A stretch of DNA of 64,000 nucleotides from assembly GCA_947452905.1 (NCBI GenBank), contig CANGEP010000001.1, forward strand, positions 248,001 through 312,000. The letters are read 5' to 3'. The notes under the pieces are model-generated. The model was given only the letters and a program-made list of their open reading frames with translations, did no database searches and had not been told where the DNA came from. Of the stretch, positions 39,896 through 50,229 are shown in pieces. A program made the position numbers and the translations under genes. Source of the DNA: Bacteroidota bacterium (GTDB lineage: Bacteria; Bacteroidota; Bacteroidia; Chitinophagales; Chitinophagaceae). The stretch's first letter is position 1. The number at the start of each line of letters is the position of its first letter.

Positions 39896-41280
39896 ACGTA
39901 TTGGAACCATTGTCTGTTGGGATCCCAAGATTCAAAAGCTTTAGCAATAGTAGCTAAAAATTGTGTGCCAACTGCACCATCAACAATCCTGTGATCATAG
40001 CTCATAGATAGGTACATCATATGTCTAATGGTAATAGCATCTCCTGAGAGTGTTTCCACTACAACAGCTCTTTTTTTGATAGCACCTAAGGCAAGAATTG
40101 CTACTTGTGGTTGATTGATAATAGGTGTACCCATGATACTTCCAAAAGTTCCAACATTGGTTACTGTGAATGTGCCATCCTTAGTATCGGAAGGTTTCAA
40201 TTGGTTGTTTCTAGCAGCATTAGCTAAATTATTAACTGCCTTACTTAGGCCAACTATACTTAATTGGTTAGCACCCTTAATAACTGGTACAATTAAATTA
40301 CCGGTGGGTAGGGCCGTGGCCATCCCAATATTAATATCTTTTTTATAAATAATGTTATCGCCTTGTAAACTTGCATTCACCAAAGGGAATTTTTCAAGTG
40401 CAAGGGCAATTGCTTCTAAAAACATAGGGGTATAAGTTAGTTTTATACCTTCTCTTTTTTCAAATAATTGTTTTACTTTTTCTCTCCAAAGTACCATATT
40501 AGTTACATCTGCTTCTACAAATGATGTAACATGAGGACTAGTTTGAACACTATCTACCATGTGCTTGGCAATAAGTTTTCTCATTCTATCCATTTCCACA
40601 ATCTCTGTATTACCAGAAATAATTACTTCTTCTGGATTGGCTAATTTCCCATTTTGCAGTGATGATACAAAGTTGTCATTTGTAATAATTTCTTCAAGTG
40701 GTTTACTATTTTCTTTCACTGGATCATTTACCAATTGTGTAATTGGTTTAGCTACAGATACTAATCCTGCTTTTTTATTAGCAATGTAATTAAATATGTC
40801 TTTTTTGGTAACCCTTCCTTGATTGCCTGTCCCTTGTATAAATTCAAGTTCTTGTAAACTAACTCCTTCATTTTGTGCAATGTTTAGTACTAATGGGGAA
40901 TAAAATTTAGTACCTGAGGGGTTTGAACTGCTTGGGGATATACTTTGTTCTTGTATAATTATGGCAGTTGGCGTATAAGGAATCTCCTCTTCTTTTATGG
41001 GGGCAGGAGTAGTTTCGATGGAACTTATTAATGTTGCTTGCTTAGATTCAACTTTTGCAATAACGGCTCCAATTGGAACTACAGCATTTACTTCAAATAA
41101 GATTTCTTTAATTATACCAGCCGCGGTAGAAGGAACTTCACTATCCACTTTATCGGTCGCAATATCTAAAAGCGTCTCGTCTAATTGTATAGTATCACCC
41201 ACGTTTTTATGCCATTTTAAAATGGTCGCTTCCATGATACTTTCACCCAATTTAGGCATCACCAATTCAACAAGAGGCAT
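39892..41280 (-). CDS. dihydrolipoamide acyltransferase (2-oxoacid dehydrogenase E2)
   Basis: Lipoyl motif DIATDKVDSEVPS, E3-binding segment, catalytic SYDHRIVDGAVG. Confidence 0.95.
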   Translation of the reverse strand: MPLVELVMPKLGESIMEATILKWHKNVGDTIQLDETLLDIATDKVDSEVPSTAAGIIKEILFEVNAVVPIGAVIAKVESKQATLISSIETTPAPIKEEEIPYTPTAIIIQEQSISPSSSNPSGTKFYSPLVLNIAQNEGVSLQELEFIQGTGNQGRVTKKDIFNYIANKKAGLVSVAKPITQLVNDPVKENSKPLEEIITNDNFVSSLQNGKLANPEEVIISGNTEIVEMDRMRKLIAKHMVDSVQTSPHVTSFVEADVTNMVLWREKVKQLFEKREGIKLTYTPMFLEAIALALEKFPLVNASLQGDNIIYKKDINIGMATALPTGNLIVPVIKGANQLSIVGLSKAVNNLANAARNNQLKPSDTKDGTFTVTNVGTFGSIMGTPIINQPQVAILALGAIKKRAVVVETLSGDAITIRHMMYLSMSYDHRIVDGAVGTQFLATIAKAFESWDPNRQWFQYV

Positions 41281-41307
41281 AAGGGCTAATTTTAAACAAA
41301 AATAAGA

Positions 41308-42564
41308 CTAAATCTTATTGATTATTAACAACCTAAGTAAATTTATAGCCTGATTGGCTGTAACTTCTATATTTCTAAGTCGATCAAATCGGAGGTAAAA
41401 AACCTTCGAAAACACTTTTTCTCTGTTGGCAACCCCAATCCATACCATTCCTAGGGGTTTTTCAGCGGTTTGACCTCCAGGGCCCATAATTCCGCTAACA
41501 GAAACTGCATAATCAGTATTCATTTTCTCCCTCACTGCCTTGGCCATTTGTTCTACTGCTTCTTGACTCACCGCTCCAACGGTAGTTAAAATATCGGTGG
41601 GAACATCTAAAAACTCTGTTTTTATTCGATTATCATAACTTATGATGCCCCCAGTATAAAAGGTAGAAGAACCTGGATTTTTTGATAATAAATGCCCAAT
41701 ATAGCCACCTGTACAACTTTCTGCAGTGGAAACGGTCTGATTTTTACTTTTTAATAGCTTACCAACCACCATTTCCATGGTCTCGTCTTCATCGGTTACT
41801 AAGTATTCATCTACAGCTTTCTTTAATTCTTCAAATTGAATCGTAATTTCATTTTCTAATGCATCTTGTGTATTACCAGTTCCAGTAAGTCTTAATCTTA
41901 CCATCCCAAAGTTGGGTAAATAAGCAAGTTTGATATGAGAGGGTAATTGATTTTCAAAATGTGCAATTTTTTCAGCTAAAAAGGATTCTCCGATACCTGC
42001 TGTTAATAAGGTACGGTGACTAATTTTTTGTGTTACAAATTGTTTTGAAATAAAAGGAAGCACATGGTTTAACATTAACCATCTCATCTCATGTGGTACT
42101 CCAGGTAATGAAAAATAGTATTTATTTTCTTTCTTAAAAAGCATACCAGGCGCAGTTCCTGTCTCATTAAACAATACCTCACAAACATCTGGGACTTCCG
42201 CTTGCTTTCGATTTCTTTCAATCATTGGCCTTTTGTGAATATTCACAAAAATATTAGTAATATGAGCTAGTGTTGGTTCATGAACAATCATTTTGCCGCC
42301 AAAATAATCACACAAAAGTGGTTTTGTTATATCGTCGGCAGTAGGTCCCAATCCTCCAGTTAAAATAATAATATCTGTACTTTTTGCAGCTGTTTCAAGG
42401 GCTTGAATAATATCTTCTCTTTTATCACCTACTGCAATTCTATTTTTAAGGCTAACCCCTAATTTGTTTAATTCTTGGGCAATAAAAGCACTATTAGTGT
42501 CTATCACCTGACCAATTAAAAGTTCATCCCCAATGGTTATAATGGTGGCTTGAGTGGAAATCAT
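41308..42564 (-). CDS. cinA: CinA family nicotinamide-nucleotide amidohydrolase / competence-damage protein
   Basis: TIGDELLIGQVIDTNSAFIA, TGGLGPTADDIT, TAESCTGGYIGHLLS. Confidence 0.96.
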   Translation of the reverse strand: MISTQATIITIGDELLIGQVIDTNSAFIAQELNKLGVSLKNRIAVGDKREDIIQALETAAKSTDIIILTGGLGPTADDITKPLLCDYFGGKMIVHEPTLAHITNIFVNIHKRPMIERNRKQAEVPDVCEVLFNETGTAPGMLFKKENKYYFSLPGVPHEMRWLMLNHVLPFISKQFVTQKISHRTLLTAGIGESFLAEKIAHFENQLPSHIKLAYLPNFGMVRLRLTGTGNTQDALENEITIQFEELKKAVDEYLVTDEDETMEMVVGKLLKSKNQTVSTAESCTGGYIGHLLSKNPGSSTFYTGGIISYDNRIKTEFLDVPTDILTTVGAVSQEAVEQMAKAVREKMNTDYAVSVSGIMGPGGQTAEKPLGMVWIGVANREKVFSKVFYLRFDRLRNIEVTANQAINLLRLLIINKI

Positions 42565-42612
42565 GCTAAAAATTCATTATTAGGGTGCAAAAGTAACCCA
42601 AATTGATGGCGA

Positions 42613-43023
42613 TTAAGTAAAAAATGGGGATAGTTTTTCTTTTAATAATTCGGGCATTTGTGCTCTTTGAGCCATGTCTTTTGTCATAAAGTAGAGCTTT
42701 ACTTTACCTAGGGTCAAAAGTTTACCTTCCTCGTTATAAACTTCTTGATCAAAAATGATTCGGTGGTCAATCGGAAGGGATTTAATTTGAGTATTAATAG
42801 TCAATAAATCATCATATCTAGCTGGTCTTAAATATTTAATGGAAAGCTCCACGACGGGTAACATTATTCCCATTTCTTCAATCTCTTTGTAGGAGATGCC
42901 AACATTTCTTAAGCTTTCCACTCTCGCCACTTCGAAGTATTGTGCATAGTTGCCATAATACACAACATTCATTGGGTCGGTTTCGCCATATCTAACTCTT
43001 AGGGTGGTTTTGTGTTCGTACAT
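42613..43023 (-). CDS. acyl-CoA thioesterase (4HBT hotdog)
   Basis: RYGETDPMNVVYYGNYAQYFEVARVE. Confidence 0.93.
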   Translation of the reverse strand: MYEHKTTLRVRYGETDPMNVVYYGNYAQYFEVARVESLRNVGISYKEIEEMGIMLPVVELSIKYLRPARYDDLLTINTQIKSLPIDHRIIFDQEVYNEEGKLLTLGKVKLYFMTKDMAQRAQMPELLKEKLSPFFT

Positions 43024-43150
43024 GTATTGTTAAAATTATTGTATTTGTTGACAAATTTACAACTCAAATCTCTTTTTCCACAATAAGTTACTAAAGTTAT
43101 GCGTATAGTAATGGGGTCTTATTTTTACGCTACTAATAATACAGGATCTT

Positions 43151-46144
43151 ATGTTTAGTTTAAAAAGAGCTTTTATACTGTTTGTTTTAAGTCTTTCCTC
43201 TTATTGTGGTTGGGCACAAAACTTTTCTTACCAAGCGGCACAGGATGGTATCTATGAAAAGGGGATGCAAGCCTTGCAAAATGGGGATAGTATAATGGCT
43301 TTTCAATATTTACAATCAGCTCATTTTTACAACGATAAAAATGATGAAATTAATTATCAATATTTAAGTTTGGCCTTGTCGCTTTTAAAGAAAAATGCCG
43401 ATCAAGATACAAAAATTTGGTTGGCAAGTCCAGGGCATTCAATTTATAATTCGAGATTACATTTTTATTTGGGTAAATTTTATGTAAGAACACATCAAGA
43501 AAATATAGCACTTGAAGTATTTAACAAAGTGTCCATTCAAGATTTAAATAATGAGGAAATTGGCTCGTTAAAATATTTACAAGGTTATTTGCATTTTAAA
43601 TTAGGTAATTGGGAGAAAGCCACTCCAATTTTAAATAGTTTACGCCAGGTTAAATCAAGCCCTTATTATACCGATGCTAATTATTATGCAGGGTTTATTG
43701 CCTTAGAGAAAAAGCAGTACGATATAGCCTTAAATTGTTTTAAAATTGCCTCTTTAAATCCTGCTTATACAAGATTAACTCCATTCTATATTTCCCAATT
43801 GTATTATTTCATGGGGGATATTGAATCAGCTTTAGATAATTGTCAAAAAGCATTATTGTTAAAGGATCAATATTATCATTTACAATTAGAGCAATTAATG
43901 GGCCATTTATTGTTTGAAAAAAAGCAATATGACAAAGCCTTGCCTTATTTAGCTAGTTTTTATACGAAACAACCCAATATTGATGCACAGGATTTATATC
44001 AATTATCTTTCTGTTATTTTCAGTCAGAAAAATGGGATGACGCCATTGAGGGGTTCAAAAAACTAGCAAACGTTGAAGATTCCTTAGGTCAAAATAGTAT
44101 GTATTTATTAGCTACCAGTTATTTAAAAGTGGGCGATAGATTAGGGGCTAAAAATGCATTTTATTTATGTGCTACAAAAAGTGCTAATCTCTCTCAAAAG
44201 GAAATATCCTCATTTAATTATGCTAAACTAAGCTTCGAGTTAAAAGAATATACCAATGCTATTGGGTCCTTTGATAAATTTATGGAGGCCTATAGTGGAT
44301 CTATTTATTTTACAGAAGCTAAAAATTTATGGGTAAGCGCTTTGGCATTAAGCAATAATTATAGTCAGGCATTAGAAGTTTATTTGACAATCGAAAATCC
44401 AAGTGTAGACCTTGTTAAAATTTATCCTACCATCTTGTATGGCAGAGCTACCTTATATATAAATGATGGTCAAATTGAAAAAGCTTATACTTTATTAACG
44501 CAGCTAAAAAACACCCCTTTTAATGCAAAATTAATACCCGCTACCATATTTTGGCTTGGAGAGATTACTTATAAAATGGGACGCATCAATGAATCCATCG
44601 AATACCTAGAAAAATACTTATTAGATCCAGTGGAAGAAGGGGATGTTACTTTACAACATGCTAAATATACACTCGGTTATTGTTATTTAAAAAACGCTAA
44701 TTATGCATTAGCGTTATCCTTGTTTTCACAAGTGGCTAGCTCAAACACAAATAATCCTTATTTAAAAGACGCTTTTGTAAGGGTGGCAGATTGTCAAATG
44801 ATGTTAAAACAATTAAAACCTGCTTTACAATCATATCAAAAAGTAATTGATACTAAAGATAATTATCTTGATTATGCAACACTTTATAAGGCTATAATAT
44901 TAGGTGGACTTGGTCAAGCGAATGAAAAAATAAAAATTTTGATTGATTTTGAAACTAAGTTTCCTCTTTCTCAATATATAAATGACGCTTTAATGGAGTT
45001 GGCAGATACCTATGTAAGTAGAGAGAACTTCCAAGAAGCCATAAGTCCATTGCAAAAAATATTGAACAATATAAAAGCAAGTAGTTACTTTCCACAGGCA
45101 TTTTATAAATTAGGGATTGTTTATTTTAATATGAACAAAAATGAATTTTCTTTAAATACATTTCATGATTTGTTTACGAACTATCCACATTCATTGGAGT
45201 CTGACAATGCAATTGAGTTTGTTAGAAATATATATATAGAGGATCAAACTCCCGAACTTTTTGTAAAATTTATGAATGATTTTGGGAAGCCTATTTCTTT
45301 AAATGAACAAGACTCTTTAACTTATAAATCCTCGTTGTATAAATACGAGCAAAAGAAATATGCAGAGTCTGCCATTGGATTCTCTAAATATTTACAACAA
45401 TTTCCTGAGGGAAAATACCATTTAGAAGCCACAAATTTTGTGGCAGAAATAGCCTATTCATTACAGAATTTTGATACAGCCGCTATTTATTTTGGCAATT
45501 TAGCTGATCAAGCTACCAATAAATATGCGGAAAGAGCCGCTTTAGTTGCCGCTAGATTGCAATATTTTAATTTTAAAAACTACGCTTTAGCCGAAAAATA
45601 TTTCACCATTCTTGATAATATTTCAACACAACAAGAAAACAAAAGGGAGGCCATTAAGGGATTGTTAAGATGTTTATACAAAGCAGAAAAGTGGGAAGCT
45701 TCTGCAAGCATTGCTAATCAGATTATTAATGATAAGCAAAGTGTTTCCGATGATATTCAATTAGCAACTATGTCTTTATATCATGTAAGTATGATACAAA
45801 AGGACACTTTAACTGCTATCCAATATCTTCTTAAAGTGATAAAAAATCAAAGTTCTTCATTAACAGCCGAAGCACATTATTTATTAGCCAATACCTATTT
45901 GGCACAAAATAAATTTGCATTAGCTGAAAAAACTTCATTTGAAGTTATAAAAAAACAAGCTGCTTATGAATTTTGGATTGCTAAAACTTATTTGTTATTA
46001 GGAGATATTTATGTAGCTCAAAAAGATAATTTTAATGCTATTGCTACTTATAAGAGTATTGTGGATAATTCAACAATCGAAGAAATAAAGTTAGAAGCTG
46101 TAAATAAATTGAAGTTTTTAGTAGACAATAATGTGCTCAAATAA
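43151..46144 (+). CDS. exported tetratricopeptide-repeat protein (997 aa)
   Basis: Signal peptide, then many TPR/SEL-like helical repeats. Confidence 0.88.
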   Translation: MFSLKRAFILFVLSLSSYCGWAQNFSYQAAQDGIYEKGMQALQNGDSIMAFQYLQSAHFYNDKNDEINYQYLSLALSLLKKNADQDTKIWLASPGHSIYNSRLHFYLGKFYVRTHQENIALEVFNKVSIQDLNNEEIGSLKYLQGYLHFKLGNWEKATPILNSLRQVKSSPYYTDANYYAGFIALEKKQYDIALNCFKIASLNPAYTRLTPFYISQLYYFMGDIESALDNCQKALLLKDQYYHLQLEQLMGHLLFEKKQYDKALPYLASFYTKQPNIDAQDLYQLSFCYFQSEKWDDAIEGFKKLANVEDSLGQNSMYLLATSYLKVGDRLGAKNAFYLCATKSANLSQKEISSFNYAKLSFELKEYTNAIGSFDKFMEAYSGSIYFTEAKNLWVSALALSNNYSQALEVYLTIENPSVDLVKIYPTILYGRATLYINDGQIEKAYTLLTQLKNTPFNAKLIPATIFWLGEITYKMGRINESIEYLEKYLLDPVEEGDVTLQHAKYTLGYCYLKNANYALALSLFSQVASSNTNNPYLKDAFVRVADCQMMLKQLKPALQSYQKVIDTKDNYLDYATLYKAIILGGLGQANEKIKILIDFETKFPLSQYINDALMELADTYVSRENFQEAISPLQKILNNIKASSYFPQAFYKLGIVYFNMNKNEFSLNTFHDLFTNYPHSLESDNAIEFVRNIYIEDQTPELFVKFMNDFGKPISLNEQDSLTYKSSLYKYEQKKYAESAIGFSKYLQQFPEGKYHLEATNFVAEIAYSLQNFDTAAIYFGNLADQATNKYAERAALVAARLQYFNFKNYALAEKYFTILDNISTQQENKREAIKGLLRCLYKAEKWEASASIANQIINDKQSVSDDIQLATMSLYHVSMIQKDTLTAIQYLLKVIKNQSSSLTAEAHYLLANTYLAQNKFALAEKTSFEVIKKQAAYEFWIAKTYLLLGDIYVAQKDNFNAIATYKSIVDNSTIEEIKLEAVNKLKFLVDNNVLK

Positions 46145-46154
46145 ATCACTCATT

Positions 46155-47999
46155 ATGAACCGTTACTTTACATATATAATATTCACTCTTTTATGTTTGT
46201 CATTATTAACAAACGTTGAAGCACAAAAAAAGTTAAAGTCCAAGAAAAAGGGAGTTGTAACAAAGACAATTGCGAGAAAAACAAAATCAAATAAACAAAA
46301 GAAAGTTAAAAAAAGTAAATCTAAGATTATTAAAAGAAGAAGCACGGCCAGATATGATGAAAATGTAAGTTTAAATAATCAAATTAGTACTAGTGTTGAG
46401 CAAGTTAAATTACCCAAAACTGATTCAATTCCAGAAAAAGTGGTAACCATCATTTCCTCTTTTAAGCCACAATTAAAGAATATTGCAAAAATAAATTTTA
46501 CTAACGCATCTTTACCCATAGATACCTCTAGTACAAGTCCCTTAGTATATAATGTGCCAAGTCAAAATTTAAGTTTTCAATATAAACCCATATCACTTGT
46601 TCCAAGATCGTACAAATTAGATTCGCAACTTTTAGCACAAAAGGTGTACACCTTGCAAGTTGGGTATGGTAATTATTTTCACCATTTTTTAGCCAGTACT
46701 GTAAGTATTATTGATAAGAATGATAATACCCATTCATTATTTATTAATAATGAATCTATTACGGGTGCTCATCATCTCCAATCACAAAAGGATAATTTAG
46801 TTAAATATGTGGGCAACTATAGCTTATATAACAATAACTTAATAGAAACACAGATTTATTTTAAAAATTCTGATAGGTATAGGTATGGTTTAGTACCTGA
46901 TAGCACTCATTATCCAAATAGTAATTTTACTCAAAATTATACAGATTTTGGAGGTCGAATTGCCTATTTAAATAATAACTCATTTAAACATAAGTGGATT
47001 ATTAAACCTAGTTTATTACTCAATCAATTTGAAGGGCAGGCTCGAGCTACCAATACTTATGCACTTTTTGATGCTCCAATTGTTGCACATATCAATAAGG
47101 AGTATCAAATAAATCTTGATGTATCCTATAGCTATAATCAATATAGCCCTAGTAAGATTCATCAAAAAAATGAAATCTTACAATTTAAACCTTCCTTATC
47201 CCTAAATAAATGGGCTTCTTTTATTTTAATGGGTGTGAGTCCTGTGCTAGAAAATGGTAAATATGCTATGTATCCTGAAATTAATTTTAAGAGAAAATTA
47301 GCCGATACTATTTATACGCTCAATGCAGGATGGAACACTCAATTGATAAACAATCAATATACTAGTTTAGTGAGTGCTAATCCATGGCTTCAGAAACCAG
47401 TAGAGATGCTTATTACTAAGAAAGATCATAAGTTTATTGGGTTTGATATTGATTATGCAAAGGGTATCCATTATGGGTTTAATTTATCTCTAAATGAGTA
47501 TAAGAATTTACCTCTATTTACAAAATTAATGGGAACTAATAGACAAATAAATGGGCTACAGTATAAGTCCATTTTTGAGACTAAAGCATCCACTATTGAA
47601 CTAGATGCTTATTTCAAATTTCAAATAAGCAATCATTTTATTTTCTTTAATAATACTCATTATATTCAGTTTAACTCACTTACTGATAATGATAAGCCAT
47701 GGGGAATATTACCACTTGAATTTAATAATTCATTTAGCTGGAAACCAAATGATAAATTAACACTCGAAGCTGCTGCTAATTATTTCTCTGGAGCAGCATT
47801 TATGGGGGAGCAAAATGTAAGTTTTGATGCTAAAAATGCATTGGTACTTTCGGCTAATGTAAATTATGTATTAACCCCACAAGTAAAAGCATGGATAAAA
47901 GGGGATAATTTATTAGATAAACCTTATTCAAGATGGGCTGAATATCCATCTTTAGGAGTTCAATTAATCGCAGGAATCGTATATTCGTTACATAAATAG
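46155..47999 (+). CDS. exported beta-barrel protein with polybasic N-terminal segment and no recognisable plug
   Basis: Signal MNRYFTYIIFTLLCLSLLTNVEAQ followed by KKLKSKKKGVVTKTIARKTKSNKQKKVKKSKSKIIKRRSTAR; C-terminal TonB-receptor-like barrel (GDNLLDKPYSRWAEYPSLGVQLIAGIVYSL). Confidence 0.7.
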   Translation: MNRYFTYIIFTLLCLSLLTNVEAQKKLKSKKKGVVTKTIARKTKSNKQKKVKKSKSKIIKRRSTARYDENVSLNNQISTSVEQVKLPKTDSIPEKVVTIISSFKPQLKNIAKINFTNASLPIDTSSTSPLVYNVPSQNLSFQYKPISLVPRSYKLDSQLLAQKVYTLQVGYGNYFHHFLASTVSIIDKNDNTHSLFINNESITGAHHLQSQKDNLVKYVGNYSLYNNNLIETQIYFKNSDRYRYGLVPDSTHYPNSNFTQNYTDFGGRIAYLNNNSFKHKWIIKPSLLLNQFEGQARATNTYALFDAPIVAHINKEYQINLDVSYSYNQYSPSKIHQKNEILQFKPSLSLNKWASFILMGVSPVLENGKYAMYPEINFKRKLADTIYTLNAGWNTQLINNQYTSLVSANPWLQKPVEMLITKKDHKFIGFDIDYAKGIHYGFNLSLNEYKNLPLFTKLMGTNRQINGLQYKSIFETKASTIELDAYFKFQISNHFIFFNNTHYIQFNSLTDNDKPWGILPLEFNNSFSWKPNDKLTLEAAANYFSGAAFMGEQNVSFDAKNALVLSANVNYVLTPQVKAWIKGDNLLDKPYSRWAEYPSLGVQLIAGIVYSLHK

Positions 48000-48001
48000 T
48001 T

Positions 48002-48490
48002 ATGATAAAATTATTAGAACAATATTTTATAGAGCATGAGGTACTGGATTTACCTCAATTGGGAACTTTGCGAAAAATTAAGAAAGAGGCTAATTTTTCA
48101 GATTATAATTGGACTATGCCTAAAGAATTTATTGTTTATGATAATTACCAAAACAAACCATCCTCTCAATTTTATAGTTATATAGCCGACAATTTAGACA
48201 TTTCAGAACAAACTGCTATCTTACAATTAGATCAATTAGTGAATGATTTTTTAGCTTCCAGTGAAGAGGAATTAACGATAGGAAGTTTAGGATCATTTAA
48301 ACACAATGAGGGCGTAATTGAATGGCTTACTGCTTACCAAAGTGAGCAATATTTTAGTCCAATCGATTTGCCAATTTTAGCACAAACTTCAAATGAATCA
48401 GAATCGGAAGTGGAATCCAATAAATGGATAATAGGGGCTTTTTCTTTATTGTTGATAGCTTTATTTTTAATAATTTATAAATATTATTAA
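48002..48490 (+). CDS. HU-CCDC81-like domain protein with C-terminal TM, no SPOR domain
   Basis: LEQYFIEHEVLDLPQLGTLRKIKKEA…VNDFLASSEEELTIGSLGSFKHNEG…WIIGAFSLLLIALFLIIYKYY. Confidence 0.65.
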   Translation: MIKLLEQYFIEHEVLDLPQLGTLRKIKKEANFSDYNWTMPKEFIVYDNYQNKPSSQFYSYIADNLDISEQTAILQLDQLVNDFLASSEEELTIGSLGSFKHNEGVIEWLTAYQSEQYFSPIDLPILAQTSNESESEVESNKWIIGAFSLLLIALFLIIYKYY

Positions 48491-49398
48491 TGGCCAATCA
48501 ACATTTGCCATATCCACCTTGTCCTGTATGTAATAAAGAAGATATTAGCGCTTCTTTCCAGTGTAGAGATTTTTCTCTTACCCAAGATACCTTTGAAATA
48601 ATTGAATGTGCAAATTGCAGTTTATTAATTACTTTTCCAGCACCTGCAAAAGACGCCATAGCTCCTTATTATAATTTTCCGGCCTATATATCTCATACGG
48701 ATGTAAAAGAAGGCTGGATGAACAAATTATATCATGCTGTTAGACAGAAAACTTTATCTCAAAAAACCAAATGGATACAATCCTTGTTCACTGGGCATAA
48801 AGGTAATTTGTTAGATATAGGGGCTGGTACTGGGGCTTTTGCTAATGCAATGGTTGAAAAAAAATGGTCTGTGACTGCTTTAGAACCTGATGCTTCAAGC
48901 AGGCAAAGAGCCTTTGATACTTATCATATTAACTTATTACCCATTGAAAGTTTAGATGAATTAACGCCTAATAGTTTTGATGCTATTACTTTATGGCATG
49001 TGCTAGAGCATGTGCATGATTTAAATAAATACATACTTGCTTTTTCGAAATTATTAAAACCCAATGGTAGATTAATTATAGCAGTGCCTAATTACACGTC
49101 TTACGACGCTCATTTTTACCAACAATATTGGGCTGCTTACGATGTTCCTAGACATCTATATCATTTTTCACCTCATGCGATGAAAAAGTTATTGCAGAAA
49201 TTTAACATGCAAATAGTTTTTCACAAGCCTATGTGGTTTGATAGTTTTTATGTTAGTTTATTAAGTGAAAAATATAAAAAATCAGGTGTGTTGGGAGTCG
49301 TTAGAGCTTTTGTAGTGGGTCATATATCTAACCTTAAAGCTTATTATAATCCTAAAAAAGCAAGTTCAGTCATCTATGAAATAAAAATTAGAAAATAG
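48490..49398 (+). CDS. class I SAM-dependent methyltransferase with N-terminal CxxC zinc-ribbon-like motifs
   Basis: PCPVCNKEDI…CANCSLL; LLDIGAGTGAFANAM; LWHVLEHVHDL. Confidence 0.92.
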   Translation: MANQHLPYPPCPVCNKEDISASFQCRDFSLTQDTFEIIECANCSLLITFPAPAKDAIAPYYNFPAYISHTDVKEGWMNKLYHAVRQKTLSQKTKWIQSLFTGHKGNLLDIGAGTGAFANAMVEKKWSVTALEPDASSRQRAFDTYHINLLPIESLDELTPNSFDAITLWHVLEHVHDLNKYILAFSKLLKPNGRLIIAVPNYTSYDAHFYQQYWAAYDVPRHLYHFSPHAMKKLLQKFNMQIVFHKPMWFDSFYVSLLSEKYKKSGVLGVVRAFVVGHISNLKAYYNPKKASSVIYEIKIRK

Positions 49399-49401
49399 TT
49401 T

Positions 49402-50229
49402 TTACTTCAATTTTATTTCAATCAACTTTGGCCAACATTTACCGGTAACAATAATAGTTTTTTTAACTGGGTTGTAGGCTATTCCATTTAGCACATATCC
49501 GCCGTCTATTGTTTTGGGATCTTTTGTTACTCCAATCTTTGATAATATATTTGTTAGATCTAGGTTACCTATAACTTGTCCTGAAGCTGGATCTATTACA
49601 ATAATATTATCTTGACCATAAATATTTGCGTAAATTTTACCATCAATGAGTTCTAATTCATTGATATTGGAAACATACCCATAATTATTAAAAACACCTA
49701 GTGTTTTTTTTATCTCAAATGTAGAGGGGTTAACAAAGTATAAATTACTTTCTCCAGTACTTACAATTAAACTAGTGTCATTATGTGTTAATCCCCATCC
49801 CTCAAAAGGCCAATACAATTCTTGAATAAATTTTAAAGTTTTAGCGTCATAAACTAATACTTTTTTTTCTTGCCAAGTAAGTTGATATATTTTATTGTTA
49901 AATAAAGTAGTGCCCTCTCCAAAATCCGATGCACTTAATTTAATTGTTCTGTTTGTTTTTGAATATTTTGTATCAAGAATATGTAAAAGGCTTTGACCCC
50001 TTAATCCAGTACTTTCGATGAGTTCTCCATTTGTGTTAAATTCTAAACCTTGAGTATAAGCACTAGTGTCATGTAAATAGGTATTAACAACTTCATACTG
50101 TATGTTAGTAGGGGGGGTAACAATATTTTGATTTGTATTTTCTGTTGTATTTTCTGTTGAACTACAACTAGCTAATACAATCAATAAAAATAAAGGAGCT
50201 AATTTAATCATAAAAATTTGCTTATACAT
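49402..50229 (-). CDS. glutaminyl-peptide cyclotransferase (glutamine cyclotransferase), lipoprotein
   Basis: Lipobox LIVLASCSS; YTQGLEFNTNGELIESTGLRGQS. Confidence 0.9.
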   Translation of the reverse strand: MYKQIFMIKLAPLFLLIVLASCSSTENTTENTNQNIVTPPTNIQYEVVNTYLHDTSAYTQGLEFNTNGELIESTGLRGQSLLHILDTKYSKTNRTIKLSASDFGEGTTLFNNKIYQLTWQEKKVLVYDAKTLKFIQELYWPFEGWGLTHNDTSLIVSTGESNLYFVNPSTFEIKKTLGVFNNYGYVSNINELELIDGKIYANIYGQDNIIVIDPASGQVIGNLDLTNILSKIGVTKDPKTIDGGYVLNGIAYNPVKKTIIVTGKCWPKLIEIKLK

